Shown here piece by piece: positions 18,308-28,557 of a stretch of 63,679 nucleotides of DNA. Within the stretch, counting starts at the first letter, position 1. Each line of letters starts with the position of its first letter. Under the pieces are notes generated by a model. It searched no databases. It worked only from the letters and a program-made list of their open reading frames with translations, and was not told where the DNA came from. Origin of the DNA: Xenorhabdus koppenhoeferi (lineage in GTDB: Bacteria > Pseudomonadota > Gammaproteobacteria > Enterobacterales > Enterobacteriaceae). The stretch is from assembly GCF_900116635.1 (NCBI RefSeq), contig NZ_FPBJ01000020.1, positions 1 to 63,679 on the forward strand. Direction: 5' to 3'. The position numbers and the translations under genes were made by a program.

Positions 18308-19345
18308 GTAAGATAACCTTTATGAATTTGTTAATTTACTTTTAATTATCAGTGTATTTTTTATAAATATGTCATTTTAAAAATAATGTCAAGCTATATG
18401 AGTAGAGATTTAGCGTGAATCCTGTTCGTTGTTGATTCCTAATTGGGCATATTTTGGGCTTGGTGACTATTTTTTACATTTTTAGCGATGTTTTTATCTA
18501 TTTTTCATATCTATATATGGAGTAAAATTCGGCTCTGATGGATACTAAATGTAGTATCTGTTGTTTTGTACAGTCGTTTTTATATGATTTTTATGCGATT
18601 GCTGTTTTTAATCTGATCGCTTTTAAACCCAGCGTTTAAATCAATTGATTAAATATGATTGGCTAAATGCAGATACGAGGTTCTAAGGAACAAGGATAAG
18701 ATGAATGTTCACCATAGTGTGTTTAGATTAAAAAATGTGTGTTTAGATTAAGAAATCATAACTATATATACACAATGGATTTCAAGTTGCATCGCGACGG
18801 CAAGAGAGCAAATCCCCGGGAGTATAGATAACTATGTGACCGGGATGAGCGAGCGCAGCCAACAAAGAGGCAGTTTGAAAGACGAAGTGTATAGAATATT
18901 AATAAGTTGTATATCAATATATTGGAAGAGCGAATTTCTGATTAATACTTCGGAGCATTTTCCCAATAGATAATATTAATAGAAAATTATGATAACTAGT
19001 CATAATGCAGGCATTTTATTATGAATTTTTTCTGACCTTCATTTTGTCATTATTGACTGAACGTTTTGAAAGTAAGTTGTTAATGTAAGTTGAGTTATTT
19101 CTATTCATATATAACGCATTGATATTCATGATTCTAAAAATATTACGGATATGTAAATAATAAAACATTGGTTATGTATATTTATTTTTTGTACAAGGAT
19201 GAATCTCAATTTAATTTACAAGAATTGGGGTAATTGATCTTATTAATTGGCAGAACTGTTTTTGATGTCAAAATGTTGCGTTTGAGAATGGTCAATCTGC
19301 CATTATTTAATGAGATCACTGCTATAAGTTTAGTGGAGTGAAATA
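18308..19345. promoter_or_regulatory. leuL-leuO divergent spacer
   Basis: A spacer of just over 1 kb that drives leuLAB to the left and leuO to the right. It is very AT-rich (notably 18310-18560 and 18900-19340) and contains one ERIC (18767-18893) and a tandem GTGTGTTTAGATTA repeat (18717-18750). The equivalent E. coli spacer is bound by H-NS and LeuO; the base composition agrees with that, but no exact sites are assigned. No gene. Confidence 0.55.
18767..18893 (+). repeat. ERIC repeat, copy 4
   Basis: 127 bp, TATACACAATGGATTTCAAG to TTTGAAAGACGAAGTGTATA, same orientation as copy 1. It sits midway in the leuL-leuO control region, so it could influence the extent of H-NS/LeuO-bound DNA or be part of an untranslated RNA. 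Confidence 0.9.
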
Positions 19346-20293
19346 ATGGCTGAATACAACTCAGTAACTACAGGAAGAAAAGAATCATGCGATGTTCAAC
19401 TGCGTAGTGTTGATCTTAATTTGCTTACTGTTTTTGATGCTGTAATGCAGATGCAGAATATCACGCGCGCAGCTCAGGCGTTGGGAATGTCACAGCCAGC
19501 TGTCAGTAATGCTGTAGCACGTTTGAAGACGATGTTTGATGATGAATTATTTGTCCGTTATGGTCGGGGAATTCAGCCAACAGCGAGAGCAAAACAGCTC
19601 TTTGGGCCACTCAGACAGGCACTTCAAATTGTTCATAATGAATTGCCCGGGGTAGGATTTGATCCCAATAACAGTACAAGGGTGTTTAATCTTTCTATTT
19701 GTAGCCCTCTTGATATTCGCTTGGCTGCTCAAATCGTTGGGAAAATTAAAAAACATTCTTCAAATATCGAAGTTGTCATTAGAACACAAATTAGTGATGA
19801 TATAGAGAAACAATTAAAATATCAGGAAATAGAATTCGTTCTCAGTTATACCCAATTAGAACAGTCTGATTTCAATAATTATCCGTTGTTTAATGATGAA
19901 TTGGTTCTGGCAGTTTCTAAACATCACCCAAGAATTGGTAAGCGAATTGCTCAGCAACAATTGTTGGAAGAAAGACACGCCATTGTTGCATTGGATAATG
20001 TAGATTCATTCAGTAAACCTTACTATGAAGGTAATGAATTATTGCGTTCTGTTTCTTATCAAGGAACGGACTTAAATAGTGTATTGAATATTGTCTCTCA
20101 GACTTATTTAGTGGCTATCGTGCCAAAATGGATGGTTGAACATTATTCCGAACAGTTAAATATTTGTTCGGTTCCTTTACCTAATGGGCAGATTTCTCGT
20201 CCTTGCTATTTGATTTGGCATAGCTCAACAGATCAGGATAAAGGTCATCAGTGGATGAAATCGCTACTGAGCCATCTTGGTGAACGAGAATAA
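19346..20293 (+). CDS. leuO: LysR-type global regulator LeuO
   Basis: A 315-aa LysR-family regulator. The winged helix-turn-helix is at about 23-80 (LRSVDLNLLTVFDAVMQMQNITRAAQALGMSQPAVSNAVARLK) and the effector-binding domain at about 110-310. LeuO opposes H-NS silencing and, in Photorhabdus and Xenorhabdus, is reported to affect natural-product genes. Location next to leuAB and ilvIH, divergent from leu, is the standard enterobacterial arrangement. The start at 19346 has only a modest ribosome-binding site (GTGGAGTG). Confidence 0.95.
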   Translation: MAEYNSVTTGRKESCDVQLRSVDLNLLTVFDAVMQMQNITRAAQALGMSQPAVSNAVARLKTMFDDELFVRYGRGIQPTARAKQLFGPLRQALQIVHNELPGVGFDPNNSTRVFNLSICSPLDIRLAAQIVGKIKKHSSNIEVVIRTQISDDIEKQLKYQEIEFVLSYTQLEQSDFNNYPLFNDELVLAVSKHHPRIGKRIAQQQLLEERHAIVALDNVDSFSKPYYEGNELLRSVSYQGTDLNSVLNIVSQTYLVAIVPKWMVEHYSEQLNICSVPLPNGQISRPCYLIWHSSTDQDKGHQWMKSLLSHLGERE

Positions 20294-20426
20294 AATAAAA
20301 CACGCTAGAGCCTATTCCAATATGTTGTCGGAGTAAGGCTCTTGGCCAACATTTTCTTTGGTGGAATATATCTGTTCTCTTCCAGCTTGCTCCTTTGCCG
20401 CAATATTTATCCCTGATTATCCATAG

Positions 20427-20857
20427 TTGTTCGGTAAATTCTGTAAATATGATATCGCAGTGACACTGATAGAACTGTGTTCCAAACTCACTCATCTTAT
20501 TGTTATGGATGAATCTGTGGATTTGAAAGCGTATCCGCAGGCACAGTATTTATCTACCTGCATGACCGAAACCTGCGCCACGGTGTCTTGCTGGGAAGAA
20601 AAAGCTTATCTTTTAGGCTCAATTGGCGCCCCATTACTCGGTAATGAAGACATCAACAGGTAAATATATCGCCCCACAAATGATTGAAGGAAAAACAGAA
20701 AAACATCGCTAAGTTCCATCAAGTTAAACGGTTCATTCTTTTGCCAGAAGCTTTTTCTATGGAGAAAGGGGAGTTAACGCCGACATTGAAATTATGTCGC
20801 AAGGTTATCTCACAACGTTATCATCGCGAAATTGAGTCTATGTACCGGAGTTGAAGA
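20427..20857 (+). pseudogene. Decayed long-chain acyl-CoA synthetase (AMP-forming)
   Basis: Pieces of a FAA1/FadD15-type fatty-acyl-CoA ligase are recognisable in order but in different frames. 20427-20560 carries LTHLIVMDESVD from the N-terminal half; it then jumps to the A5-like motif MTETCATVSCWEEKAYLLGSIGAPLLG (at about 20560-20640). A frame change follows and [17 protein letters not shown] reads in another frame (about 20643-20714). The C-terminal tip [20 protein letters not shown]...[15 protein letters not shown] ends at a TGA near 20856. Large internal sections are missing, so it is non-functional. It interrupts the usual leuO-ilvI neighbourhood. Confidence 0.8.
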
Positions 20858-21072
20858 CAGATAAAAAAATCGGCTTTCCATTAAAAAAATGTTTCCAGTA
20901 TGTGAATTCATGTTTGCTAAGGTTTATATCTAACGTTATGTTAGTTAACTTAACGTTATAGGATAGCGTTAGGAACTCATATAAATAGAAATGGAATAAG
21001 TAAGGCTATTTTAGTAATAACCTTATTAAATTCAGACGATTAACTTGCAAACAGAGCCTGGAGGCAAACTCA
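20858..21072. promoter_or_regulatory. ilvIH promoter region
   Basis: About 215 AT-rich bases before ilvI. Two perfect TAACGTTA palindromes lie at 20931-20938 and 20951-20958, centred 20 bases apart (two helical turns). A related AGCGTTA follows at 20964. In E. coli ilvIH is activated by Lrp; these octamers do not match the Lrp consensus, so they may be a site for another protein. ilvI has a good ribosome-binding site (GGAGG at 21060-21064). Confidence 0.45.
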
Positions 21073-22800
21073 ATGGAGATGTTGTCAGGAGCCGAAATGG
21101 TCGTCAGATCGTTAATCGATCAGGGCGTCGAACACGTGTTCGGTTATCCGGGCGGGGCGGTCTTGGATATCTACGATGCCCTGCATACGGTTGGAGGGAT
21201 CGAGCATATTCTGGTTCGCCATGAACAGGGGGCTGTCCATATGGCGGATGGGTATACTCGTTCTACGGGAAAAGTCGGGGTTGTTTTGGTAACATCCGGG
21301 CCAGGAGCAACAAATGCCATCACGGGAATTGCAACGGCATACATGGATTCAATTCCCATGGTGGTCCTGTCTGGTCAGGTTGCCAGTTCCCTGATAGGCA
21401 ATGATGCTTTTCAGGAATGTGATATGGTGGGAATTTCCCGCCCGATTGTAAAACACAGTTTTCTGGTGAAAAAAGCAGAAGATATCCCAGACACAATTAA
21501 AAAAGCTTTCTATCTGGCTGCGACTGGCCGACCCGGGCCTGTCGTTATCGATTTTCCCAAAGATACCGTCAATCCTGCATTGAAATTCCCGTATGTGTAC
21601 CCTGAAAAAATCAAAATGCGCTCTTACAACCCCACTGTACAGGGGCATAAAAGACAGATTAAGCGTGTATTGAAAACCTTGTTGGATGCGAAGAAACCCG
21701 TGATTTATGTGGGGGGAGGCACCATCAATTCGGAATGTTCAGCGGAATTGATGAAACTGGCTGAGCGTTTTCATATTCCCGTCGTTAGTTCATTAATGGG
21801 ATTGGGGGCATTTCCCGCAACTCATCGGCAAAATCTGGGAATGTTGGGAATGCACGGTACTTTTGAAGCGAATAAAGCCATGCACAATTCCGATGTGATT
21901 TTTGCGGTGGGAGTCCGTTTCGATGATCGTACAACCAATAATCTGGACAAGTATTGCCCAGAGGCCACTGTGTTACACATTGATATCGACCCGACTTCAA
22001 TTTCGAAAACGGTGAGGGCGGATATCCCTATCGTCGGGGATGCCAAACAGGTACTCGGCCAAATGTTGGAGTTGCTGGATTCCACAGAAGATACCCAAGA
22101 TTCGGATGCTCTGAAAGACTGGTGGCTTTCCATCGATCAGTGGCGTACCCGCAAGTGTCTTGGTTATGATCGCACTACTGCGAAGATCAAACCACAAGCT
22201 GTAATTCAAACGCTTTACCGCTTAACTGACGGGAAAGCATATATCGCGTCAGATGTTGGTCAGCACCAAATGTTTGCAGCCCTGCATTATCCATTTGACA
22301 AGCCGAGACAGTGGATCAATTCCGGTGGTTTGGGAACCATGGGATTTGGCCTGCCTGCCGCGCTCGGTGTGAAGTTGGCAAAACCTGATGCCACAGTGGT
22401 ATGCGTGACTGGTGATGGCAGTATCCAGATGAATATTCAGGAATTGTCCACCGCTTTGCAATATGGTTTGCCTGTTTTGGTGCTGAACCTGAATAACCGT
22501 TTCCTGGGAATGGTAAAACAGTGGCAAGATATAATATATGCGGGTCGCCATTCTCAATCTTACATGGAATCTTTGCCGGATTTCGTCAAATTGGCGGAAG
22601 CTTACGGTCATATTGGCATTTCTATCCAAACTTACGATGAGTTAGAAACAAGACTGGCCGAAGCACTGACTGAAGTCACAGCAAACCAGCGTCTGGTCTT
22701 TGTGGATGTGACCGTTGATGAAACAGAGCACGTTTATCCAATGCAAATCCGTGGAGGAGCGATGGATGAAATGTGGTTAAGCAAAACAGAGAGGACCTGA
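21073..22800 (+). CDS. ilvI: Acetolactate synthase III large subunit IlvI
   Basis: Thiamine-diphosphate enzyme that makes 2-acetolactate or 2-aceto-2-hydroxybutyrate for valine, leucine and isoleucine. 575 aa, full length. The catalytic glutamate is in [14 protein letters not shown], the FAD/dimer region around [20 protein letters not shown], and the ThDP-binding motif [29 protein letters not shown] at about 450-478 (split here by type: GDGS...NN). It opens with [19 protein letters not shown] as in E. coli IlvI. ilvH follows after 2 bases. Confidence 0.97.
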   Translation: MEMLSGAEMVVRSLIDQGVEHVFGYPGGAVLDIYDALHTVGGIEHILVRHEQGAVHMADGYTRSTGKVGVVLVTSGPGATNAITGIATAYMDSIPMVVLSGQVASSLIGNDAFQECDMVGISRPIVKHSFLVKKAEDIPDTIKKAFYLAATGRPGPVVIDFPKDTVNPALKFPYVYPEKIKMRSYNPTVQGHKRQIKRVLKTLLDAKKPVIYVGGGTINSECSAELMKLAERFHIPVVSSLMGLGAFPATHRQNLGMLGMHGTFEANKAMHNSDVIFAVGVRFDDRTTNNLDKYCPEATVLHIDIDPTSISKTVRADIPIVGDAKQVLGQMLELLDSTEDTQDSDALKDWWLSIDQWRTRKCLGYDRTTAKIKPQAVIQTLYRLTDGKAYIASDVGQHQMFAALHYPFDKPRQWINSGGLGTMGFGLPAALGVKLAKPDATVVCVTGDGSIQMNIQELSTALQYGLPVLVLNLNNRFLGMVKQWQDIIYAGRHSQSYMESLPDFVKLAEAYGHIGISIQTYDELETRLAEALTEVTANQRLVFVDVTVDETEHVYPMQIRGGAMDEMWLSKTERT

Positions 22801-22802
22801 TC

Positions 22803-23294
22803 ATGCGCTGGATTTTGTCTGTATTACTTGAAAACGAATCGGGAGCATTATCCCGCGTGATTGGTTTGTTTTCTCAGCGGGGTTATAACATCGAAAGTCT
22901 GACAGTCGCGCCGACTGAAGATCCAACATTGTCACGTATGACTATCCAGACCAAAGGTGATGCCAAGGTACTGGAACAAATTGAGAAGCAACTGCATAAA
23001 TTGGTGGATGTGCTGCGAGTTAATGAATTAACGGCAGGGCATCATGTTGAGCGTGAAATTATGCTGGTGAAGCTACAAGCCAGCGGATATGGTCGGGAAG
23101 AGGTTAAGCGCAGTACGGACATTTTTCGCGGGCAGATTGTTGATGTCACATCAACGCTATATACCGTCCAATTAGTTGGCACGAGTGAGAAATTGGATGC
23201 ATTCCTTGATTCGGTGAGGGATATGGCTGAAATTGTGGAAGTTGTGCGTTCAGGTATTATTGGTGTCTCCCGTGGAGATAAAATTATGCGATAA
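22803..23294 (+). CDS. ilvH: Acetolactate synthase III small (regulatory) subunit IlvH
   Basis: Valine-binding regulatory subunit of AHAS III, 163 aa as in E. coli. The N-terminal ACT domain starts [21 protein letters not shown]; the C-terminal half ends SRGDKIMR, both characteristic. I use the ATG at 22803, preceded by GAGAGGACC, not the in-frame ATG at 22773, which lies inside ilvI. A terminator follows at 23334. Confidence 0.97.
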   Translation: MRWILSVLLENESGALSRVIGLFSQRGYNIESLTVAPTEDPTLSRMTIQTKGDAKVLEQIEKQLHKLVDVLRVNELTAGHHVEREIMLVKLQASGYGREEVKRSTDIFRGQIVDVTSTLYTVQLVGTSEKLDAFLDSVRDMAEIVEVVRSGIIGVSRGDKIMR

Positions 23295-23333
23295 AAAATC
23301 GTAATCTGCGGGTTAAAATACAGATATTTACTG

Positions 23334-23359
23334 AGCCCTACTGTAAAGTAGGGCTTTTT
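23334..23359 (+). terminator. Rho-independent terminator after ilvH
   Basis: AGCCCTAC (23334-23341) pairs with GTAGGGCT (23348-23355) over a 6-base loop, followed by TTTTT (23355-23359). Confidence 0.9.
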
Positions 23360-23382
23360 CATCATCTTACTGAGGGGTTAAT

Positions 23383-24390
23383 GTGAAACTGGATGAGATC
23401 GCCCGCTTAGCAGGTGTTTCACGTACTACGGCCAGTTATGTCATCAATGGCAAAGCCAAGCAGTATCGGGTCAGTGATAAAACAGTAGAAAAAGTGATGG
23501 TGGTGGTCAGAGAGCACAATTATCATCCTAATGCTGTAGCCGCTGGTCTTAGGGCGGGGCGCACCCGTTCAATTGGTTTAGTCATACCCGATTTGGAAAA
23601 TACGAGTTACACTCGGATTGCCAATTATCTTGAACGTCAGGCACGCCAGCGTGGATATCAGCTCTTGATTGCATGTTCTGAAGACCAATCTGATAATGAA
23701 ATGCGCTGCGTTGAACACCTTCTGCAACGTCAGGTTGATGCTATTATTGTTTCCACGGCCTTGCCTCCTGAACATCCTTTCTACCAGCGCTGGGCAAACT
23801 GTTCATTGCCTATCATCGCGCTTGACCGTGCATTGGACAGTGAGCATTTTATCAGTGTTGTTGGGGATGATCTTGAAGATGCAAAAATGTTGGCACAGGA
23901 ATTGCGAAAATTCCCGGCAGAATCTGTACTTTATTTGGGGGCATTGCCTGAATTATCAGTCAGTTTTTTGCGTGAACAGGGTTTTCGTGAATCATGGCAG
24001 CACGATTCACGTGAAGTAAATTATTTGTATGCTAATAGTTATGAGCGTGAAGCGGCGGCTGAAGCTTTTGCTTCATGGCTGGAAACCAACCCAGTTCCTC
24101 AGGCGCTGTATACTACTTCATTTGCGTTGCTTCAGGGAGTCATGGATACCATTCTCAAGCGCAGCGGTCGTTTACCAAGCCAGTTGGTTATTGCTACATT
24201 TGGTGATCATGAGCTGCTCGATTTTCTTGAGTGTCCGGTCTTGTCTGTGGCACAGCGTCATCGTGACGTGGCTGAGCGTGCCCTTGAATTGGTATTGGCC
24301 AGTTTGGATGAAAAACAACGTCCAACGCCCGGGATAACCAGAATACGCCGCCATTTATGCCGTCGTGGTAAGTTGAGCCGTAAAGCCTGA
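23383..24390 (+). CDS. cra: Catabolite repressor/activator Cra (FruR)
   Basis: LacI-family regulator of carbon flux, controlled by fructose 1-phosphate. It uses a GTG start at 23383 after GAGGGG. The helix-turn-helix is at 1-50 ([37 protein letters not shown]) and the periplasmic-binding-protein-like effector domain fills about 60-330. At 335 aa it matches E. coli Cra. The place between ilvIH and mraZ is conserved in enterobacteria; fruB/fruKA are not here. Confidence 0.96.
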   Translation: MKLDEIARLAGVSRTTASYVINGKAKQYRVSDKTVEKVMVVVREHNYHPNAVAAGLRAGRTRSIGLVIPDLENTSYTRIANYLERQARQRGYQLLIACSEDQSDNEMRCVEHLLQRQVDAIIVSTALPPEHPFYQRWANCSLPIIALDRALDSEHFISVVGDDLEDAKMLAQELRKFPAESVLYLGALPELSVSFLREQGFRESWQHDSREVNYLYANSYEREAAAEAFASWLETNPVPQALYTTSFALLQGVMDTILKRSGRLPSQLVIATFGDHELLDFLECPVLSVAQRHRDVAERALELVLASLDEKQRPTPGITRIRRHLCRRGKLSRKA

Positions 24391-24393
24391 TTG

Positions 24394-24425
24394 AGTACCC
24401 TCATTAAAGATGAGGGTGCTATTTG
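24394..24425 (+). terminator. Possible cra terminator
   Basis: ACCCTCAT (24397-24404) pairs with ATGAGGGT (24410-24417) over a 5-base loop, extended by two further pairs beyond one mismatch. The following ATTTGCTC is only weakly T-rich. Confidence 0.6.
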
Positions 24426-24947
24426 CTCTATCTAAATCACTAAAATACATGTGTTGATGTAATTTTGAGACTATTCTGACTAAAATTTTCCTAAATAGAG
24501 TATAGTGACCACTATAACTGATAACACATTATTAAAATTAACAAATAGAAAAATTGCTCACTAAATACCATGTTATTTATATGGTTTACTTTTTATTTTA
24601 GAGCTTCTCGTTATTCTTTTGATATTTAATAGCTTTTAATCCTAATGCTCGCAATAGGTTTCATATTATTATTATTTTTTAATGCTATTATTACCTAAAT
24701 ATATCTTTATTATTGATAGATTTTATGCGGTTAACAATTGTCAGCAATGAGATGTGACTTGCATAAATTAATTAAAGTGGTAATTTTTTGTTCTAAGCTC
24801 ACAGTCTAAGAAGGCTTTCTCCAGGCTTATTAAATTATTCAAAATTATCATGATGTTATACATTTTTAATATAGTTATAATTGAAAAATCCATCTTTTTC
24901 TCTCCTGAATCTTTCTGTAAATCTAGCTAAAGCGCATCGGCTCTGGC

Positions 24948-24977
24948 TTGACAAGGTTTTCATACCATCCGTAAACT
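24948..24977 (+). promoter_or_regulatory. Pmra, the main dcw-cluster promoter
   Basis: A perfect -35 hexamer TTGACA (24948-24953), an 18-base spacer, and -10 TAAACT (24972-24977). The arrangement TTGACAAGGTTTT...CCGTAAACTC closely resembles the E. coli mraZ promoter, which feeds the cluster from mraZ to at least ftsW. Confidence 0.88.
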
Positions 24978-24984
24978 CTTAATT

Positions 24985-25010
24985 GTGGTGATTTGTGGGA
25001 TAATGTGGAG
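24985..25010 (+). promoter_or_regulatory. MraZ operator: three 10-bp direct repeats
   Basis: GTGGTG (24985), GTGGGA (24995) and GTGGAG (25005) occur at exact 10-base spacing just after the promoter, as in the TGGGN repeats bound by E. coli MraZ for autorepression. Confidence 0.85.
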
Positions 25011-25038
25011 ATTTCGGCCATCAAGGGGTAACCTGAGT

Positions 25039-25497
25039 ATGTTTCGTGGAGCAACGCTGGTTAATCTCGATAGTAAAGGGCGGCTCACTGTACCTGCCCG
25101 ATATAGAGAAACGCTGAATGAGGAGTCTGTAGGCCAAATGGTTTGTACCATTGATCTCCATCAGCCGTGCCTGTTGCTTTATACATTACCCGAATGGGAA
25201 ATCATCGAAGAAAAATTATCTCGCTTATCCAGCATGAATCCAACCGAACGTCGTGTTCAACGTTTATTATTGGGACATGCCAGTGAATGTCAAATGGACA
25301 ATACAGGGCGTCTTTTATTAGCTAATACACTGCGTCAGCATGCAAGGCTAACAAAAGAAGTCATGCTGGTTGGGCAATTTAATAAATTTGAATTGTGGGA
25401 TGAGCAAGTTTGGTATCAGCAAATACAAAGTGATATTGCGGCTGAGCAGTCCACACAAGAACCTTTATCTGCAAGGCTACAGGATTTATCACTATAA
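25039..25497 (+). CDS. mraZ: Transcriptional regulator MraZ
   Basis: AbrB-fold DNA-binding protein, first gene of the dcw cluster, represses the cluster from its own promoter. 152 aa from the ATG at 25039, identical in length to E. coli; an upstream in-frame ATG at 24985 would translate the operator and is rejected. Two MraZ/AbrB half-domains are visible: [21 protein letters not shown] (5-25) and the second copy with [20 protein letters not shown] (about 87-106). Confidence 0.95.
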   Translation: MFRGATLVNLDSKGRLTVPARYRETLNEESVGQMVCTIDLHQPCLLLYTLPEWEIIEEKLSRLSSMNPTERRVQRLLLGHASECQMDNTGRLLLANTLRQHARLTKEVMLVGQFNKFELWDEQVWYQQIQSDIAAEQSTQEPLSARLQDLSL

Positions 25498-25499
25498 AC

Positions 25500-26444
25500 A
25501 TGGCAAATAGTCATTTTAAGCATACCAGTGTATTACTGGATGAAGCTGTCAATGGACTGAATATTCAAGAAGATGGAATTTATATAGATGGAACATTCGG
25601 GCGGGGGGGACATTCTCGTCTGATTTTATCTAAATTGGGACCAAATGGGCGTTTAATGGCGATTGATCGTGACCCACAAGCCATTGAAGCTTCGAAGACC
25701 ATTACAGACGAACGCTTTTCTATCACACACGGGCCATTTTCTGAATTGGCAACTTATGTGGAAAACGCAGGTTTGGTTGGAAAAATTAATGGAGTATTGT
25801 TGGATTTAGGGGTTTCTTCCCCACAACTGGATGATCCTGAGCGCGGCTTTTCATTTATGCGTGATGGGCCATTGGATATGCGGATGGACCCTACACGCGG
25901 GCTGTCTGCTTCAGAGTGGCTGATGAAAGCGGAAGCAGAAGACATCGCTTGGGTACTGAAAACATTTGGTGAAGAACGTTTTGCCAAGCGTATCGCAAGG
26001 GCCATTGTGGCACGCAATCAGGAACAACCGATTACGCGAACACGGGAACTGGCAGAGCTTATCGCTCAGGCAAGCCCTGTTAAGGAAAAGCATAAACATC
26101 CGGCAACACGCAGCTTTCAGGCTATCAGGATTTACATAAACAGTGAACTGGAAGAGATTGAACGTGCATTGGATGGTGCATTGCGCGTTCTGACACCACA
26201 GGGGCGATTATCTGTCATCAGTTTCCACTCGTTGGAAGATCGCATAGTGAAACGTTTTATCCGGCAAAACAGTCAAGGACCACAGGTTCCAGTCGGTTTG
26301 CCTCTCACTGATGCACAATTAAAAGCGCTGGGAGGACGAAGTTTGAAATCGATTGGCAAAATGAAGCCCTCAGAGGATGAAGTGGCTGCAAATCCAAGAG
26401 CGCGAAGTTCGATTTTGCGGTTTGCTGAAAAGGCGGATGAATAA
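25500..26444 (+). CDS. rsmH: 16S rRNA m4C1402 methyltransferase RsmH (MraW)
   Basis: SAM-dependent methyltransferase that modifies C1402 in the ribosomal P-site. 314 aa. The SAM motif is [10 protein letters not shown] (29-38), followed by [28 protein letters not shown] at about 100-127 and the conserved [13 protein letters not shown] near 240. It begins 2 bases after mraZ and its stop TAA shares a base with the ftsL start. Confidence 0.96.
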   Translation: MANSHFKHTSVLLDEAVNGLNIQEDGIYIDGTFGRGGHSRLILSKLGPNGRLMAIDRDPQAIEASKTITDERFSITHGPFSELATYVENAGLVGKINGVLLDLGVSSPQLDDPERGFSFMRDGPLDMRMDPTRGLSASEWLMKAEAEDIAWVLKTFGEERFAKRIARAIVARNQEQPITRTRELAELIAQASPVKEKHKHPATRSFQAIRIYINSELEEIERALDGALRVLTPQGRLSVISFHSLEDRIVKRFIRQNSQGPQVPVGLPLTDAQLKALGGRSLKSIGKMKPSEDEVAANPRARSSILRFAEKADE

Positions 26445-26761
26445 TGGCTGGTGAACGTCATGGGCTAGTCGGGGTTATTGGCAAAGATTTACTTCGTAAT
26501 GCCAAGCTCCCACTAGTTTTACTGGTGTCTGTTGTAGTTTCAGCCATTGGTGTTGTGACGGTCGCACATGAAACCCGTTTATTGACTGCGGAAAAGGAGC
26601 GTCAGGTAATTCAGCTTGATGCTCAGGATATTGAATGGCGTAACTTGCTCCTTGAAGAGAATGCTCTGGGTGATCACAGTCGGGTTGAAAGAATTGCAAC
26701 TCAAAATTTGCAGATGCAACACGTTGATCCAGCAAAAGAAAATATTGTGATAACTCATTGA
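26444..26761 (+). CDS. ftsL: Cell division protein FtsL
   Basis: Small bitopic divisome protein that binds FtsB and FtsQ and activates FtsWI. 105 aa: cytoplasmic N-terminus, one transmembrane helix at about 22-44 ([21 protein letters not shown]), and a periplasmic leucine-zipper segment (about 45-85). It overlaps the rsmH stop by one base and lies 27 bases before ftsI. Confidence 0.93.
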   Translation: MAGERHGLVGVIGKDLLRNAKLPLVLLVSVVVSAIGVVTVAHETRLLTAEKERQVIQLDAQDIEWRNLLLEENALGDHSRVERIATQNLQMQHVDPAKENIVITH

Positions 26762-26788
26762 GTCCAGTTGACAACCAAAAGGTAGGCG

Positions 26789-28546
26789 ATGAAAGCTGCA
26801 CGCTCTTTAAAGTCAAAAAAGCAAGAAGATAAAGCAAGTTTTGTAAGCTGGCGTTTTGCCTTGCTGTGTGGGGGCATTGGGTTTGCTTTAATCGGGCTTT
26901 TGATTCGTGTTGCTTATTTGCAGATCATCAATCCAGATCGTCTGGTAAAAGAAGGTGACTCGCGTTCTTTACGAGTCCAATCTATTCCGACCACCCGGGG
27001 CATGATAAATGATCGTAATGGGCGTCCACTGGCTGTCAGTGTACCTGTTGATGCTATCTGGGCAGATCCCAAAGAGGTGTTTGAGAAAGGCGGAATTACA
27101 GATGATTCCCGCTGGAAGGCACTGGCTGATGCACTTTCTATTCCTTTGGAACAATTAACCCGAAAAATCAGCGACTATCCCAATGGGCGTTTTGTTTATC
27201 TTGCCCGACAAGTTAATCCCTCCATCGGTGATTATATTCAGAAATTGAAATTACCCGGTATCTATTTGCGTCAGGAATCTCGCCGTTATTATCCGGCAGG
27301 TCAGGTCACGGCGCATATTATTGGAGTAACTAACATTGACGGGAAGGGAATTGAGGGGATTGAGAAAAGCTTTGATAGCTGGCTGACAGGTATGCCGGGA
27401 AGCCGGACTGTTCGTAAAGATCGTACAGGGCGGGTGATTGAAGATATTGCATCTACAGATAGCAGGGCGGCCCATGATCTGATGCTTAGCATTGACGAAC
27501 GCCTTCAGACTTTGGTCTATCGTGAGCTGACTAAGGCTGTTGCATTGAACAAAGCTGAATCTGGTACGGCCGTGCTGGTTGATGTTAATACGGGTGAAGT
27601 ATTGGCGATGGCAAACAACCCCTCTTATAACCCGAATAATTTAGCCGGAACACCGAAAGATGCGATGCGTAATCGCGCTATCACCGATACTTTTGAGCCG
27701 GGCTCCACGATCAAACCTCTGGTGGTGATGAGTGCGCTGAATAGTGGAATTGTCAAAGAAAATACGGTGTTGGATACCAGACCTTATCGATTAACGTATG
27801 GTTCCAGAGGACACGAGATTAAAGACGTTGCCCCACGTCCTGAATTAACCATCACCGGAATTTTACAGAAATCGAGTAACGTTGGTGTTTCTAAACTGGC
27901 GTTAGCGATGCCCGCTTCAGAGCTGGTAGATGTCTATTCACGCTTTGGAATGGGAAAGCCGACCAATTTGGGGCTGATCGGAGAAAGTAGTGGCTTATTT
28001 CCAATAAATAAACAACGGTGGTCTGATCTTGATAGGGCCACCTTTTCTTTCGGCTATGGGCTAATGGTAACTCCGTTACAGTTAGCGCGTGTCTATGCAA
28101 CAATCGGTAGCTTGGGCGTTTATCGTCCATTGTCAATTACCAAAGTTGATCCTCCTGTACCGGGAATCCGGGTATTTCCTGAGCACATTATGCGAACAGT
28201 AGTGCACATGATGGAAAGCGTCGCATTACCAGGCGGCGGTGGTGTACGGGCGGCAATAAAAGGCTATCGCATTGCAATTAAAACCGGTACAGCAAGAAAA
28301 GTCGGGCCGGATGGCAAATACCTAAATAATAAACATATTGCTTATACTACGGGGGTTGCACCTGCGAGTAATCCACGGTTTTCACTGGTTGTGATTATTA
28401 ATGAACCACAAGCAGGTAAGTATTATGGCGGCGCGGTTGCAGCGCCTGTTTTCGGCTCCATCATGAGTGGTGTACTGCGTACGATGAATGTTGAACCAGA
28501 TGCATTGCCTGTAGGTGATAAAAACGAATTTGTGATTAATAAATAA
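26789..28546 (+). CDS. ftsI: Peptidoglycan transpeptidase FtsI (PBP3)
   Basis: Septal DD-transpeptidase, target of aztreonam and cephalexin. 585 aa. A cytoplasmic tail and a single transmembrane anchor (about 22-43) come first, then the non-catalytic pedestal domain, then the transpeptidase domain. Catalytic motifs: S306-T-I-K309 ([10 protein letters not shown]), S-S-N ([10 protein letters not shown]) and K-T-G-T ([10 protein letters not shown]). The family length is 588 in E. coli. The C-terminal tail removed by Prc in E. coli is present. Confidence 0.97.
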   Translation: MKAARSLKSKKQEDKASFVSWRFALLCGGIGFALIGLLIRVAYLQIINPDRLVKEGDSRSLRVQSIPTTRGMINDRNGRPLAVSVPVDAIWADPKEVFEKGGITDDSRWKALADALSIPLEQLTRKISDYPNGRFVYLARQVNPSIGDYIQKLKLPGIYLRQESRRYYPAGQVTAHIIGVTNIDGKGIEGIEKSFDSWLTGMPGSRTVRKDRTGRVIEDIASTDSRAAHDLMLSIDERLQTLVYRELTKAVALNKAESGTAVLVDVNTGEVLAMANNPSYNPNNLAGTPKDAMRNRAITDTFEPGSTIKPLVVMSALNSGIVKENTVLDTRPYRLTYGSRGHEIKDVAPRPELTITGILQKSSNVGVSKLALAMPASELVDVYSRFGMGKPTNLGLIGESSGLFPINKQRWSDLDRATFSFGYGLMVTPLQLARVYATIGSLGVYRPLSITKVDPPVPGIRVFPEHIMRTVVHMMESVALPGGGGVRAAIKGYRIAIKTGTARKVGPDGKYLNNKHIAYTTGVAPASNPRFSLVVIINEPQAGKYYGGAVAAPVFGSIMSGVLRTMNVEPDALPVGDKNEFVINK

Positions 28547-28557
28547 AGAGGATAAAA

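Larger units (their letters stand above)
24426..25038. promoter_or_regulatory. cra-mraZ spacer
   Basis: About 610 bases of AT-rich DNA with nothing recognisable until the mraZ promoter at 24948. No ORF with a plausible start is seen. The dcw promoter and MraZ boxes at its right end are given separately. Confidence 0.6.

Noticed and set aside
20427..20663. A 78-aa hypothetical protein before ilvI
   Set aside because: Its sequence is a patchwork of acyl-CoA ligase motifs with further motifs continuing in other frames.
25754..26837. Long minus-strand ORFs opposite rsmH, ftsL and ftsI
   Set aside because: They are antisense shadows of well-supported dcw genes and have no family features.
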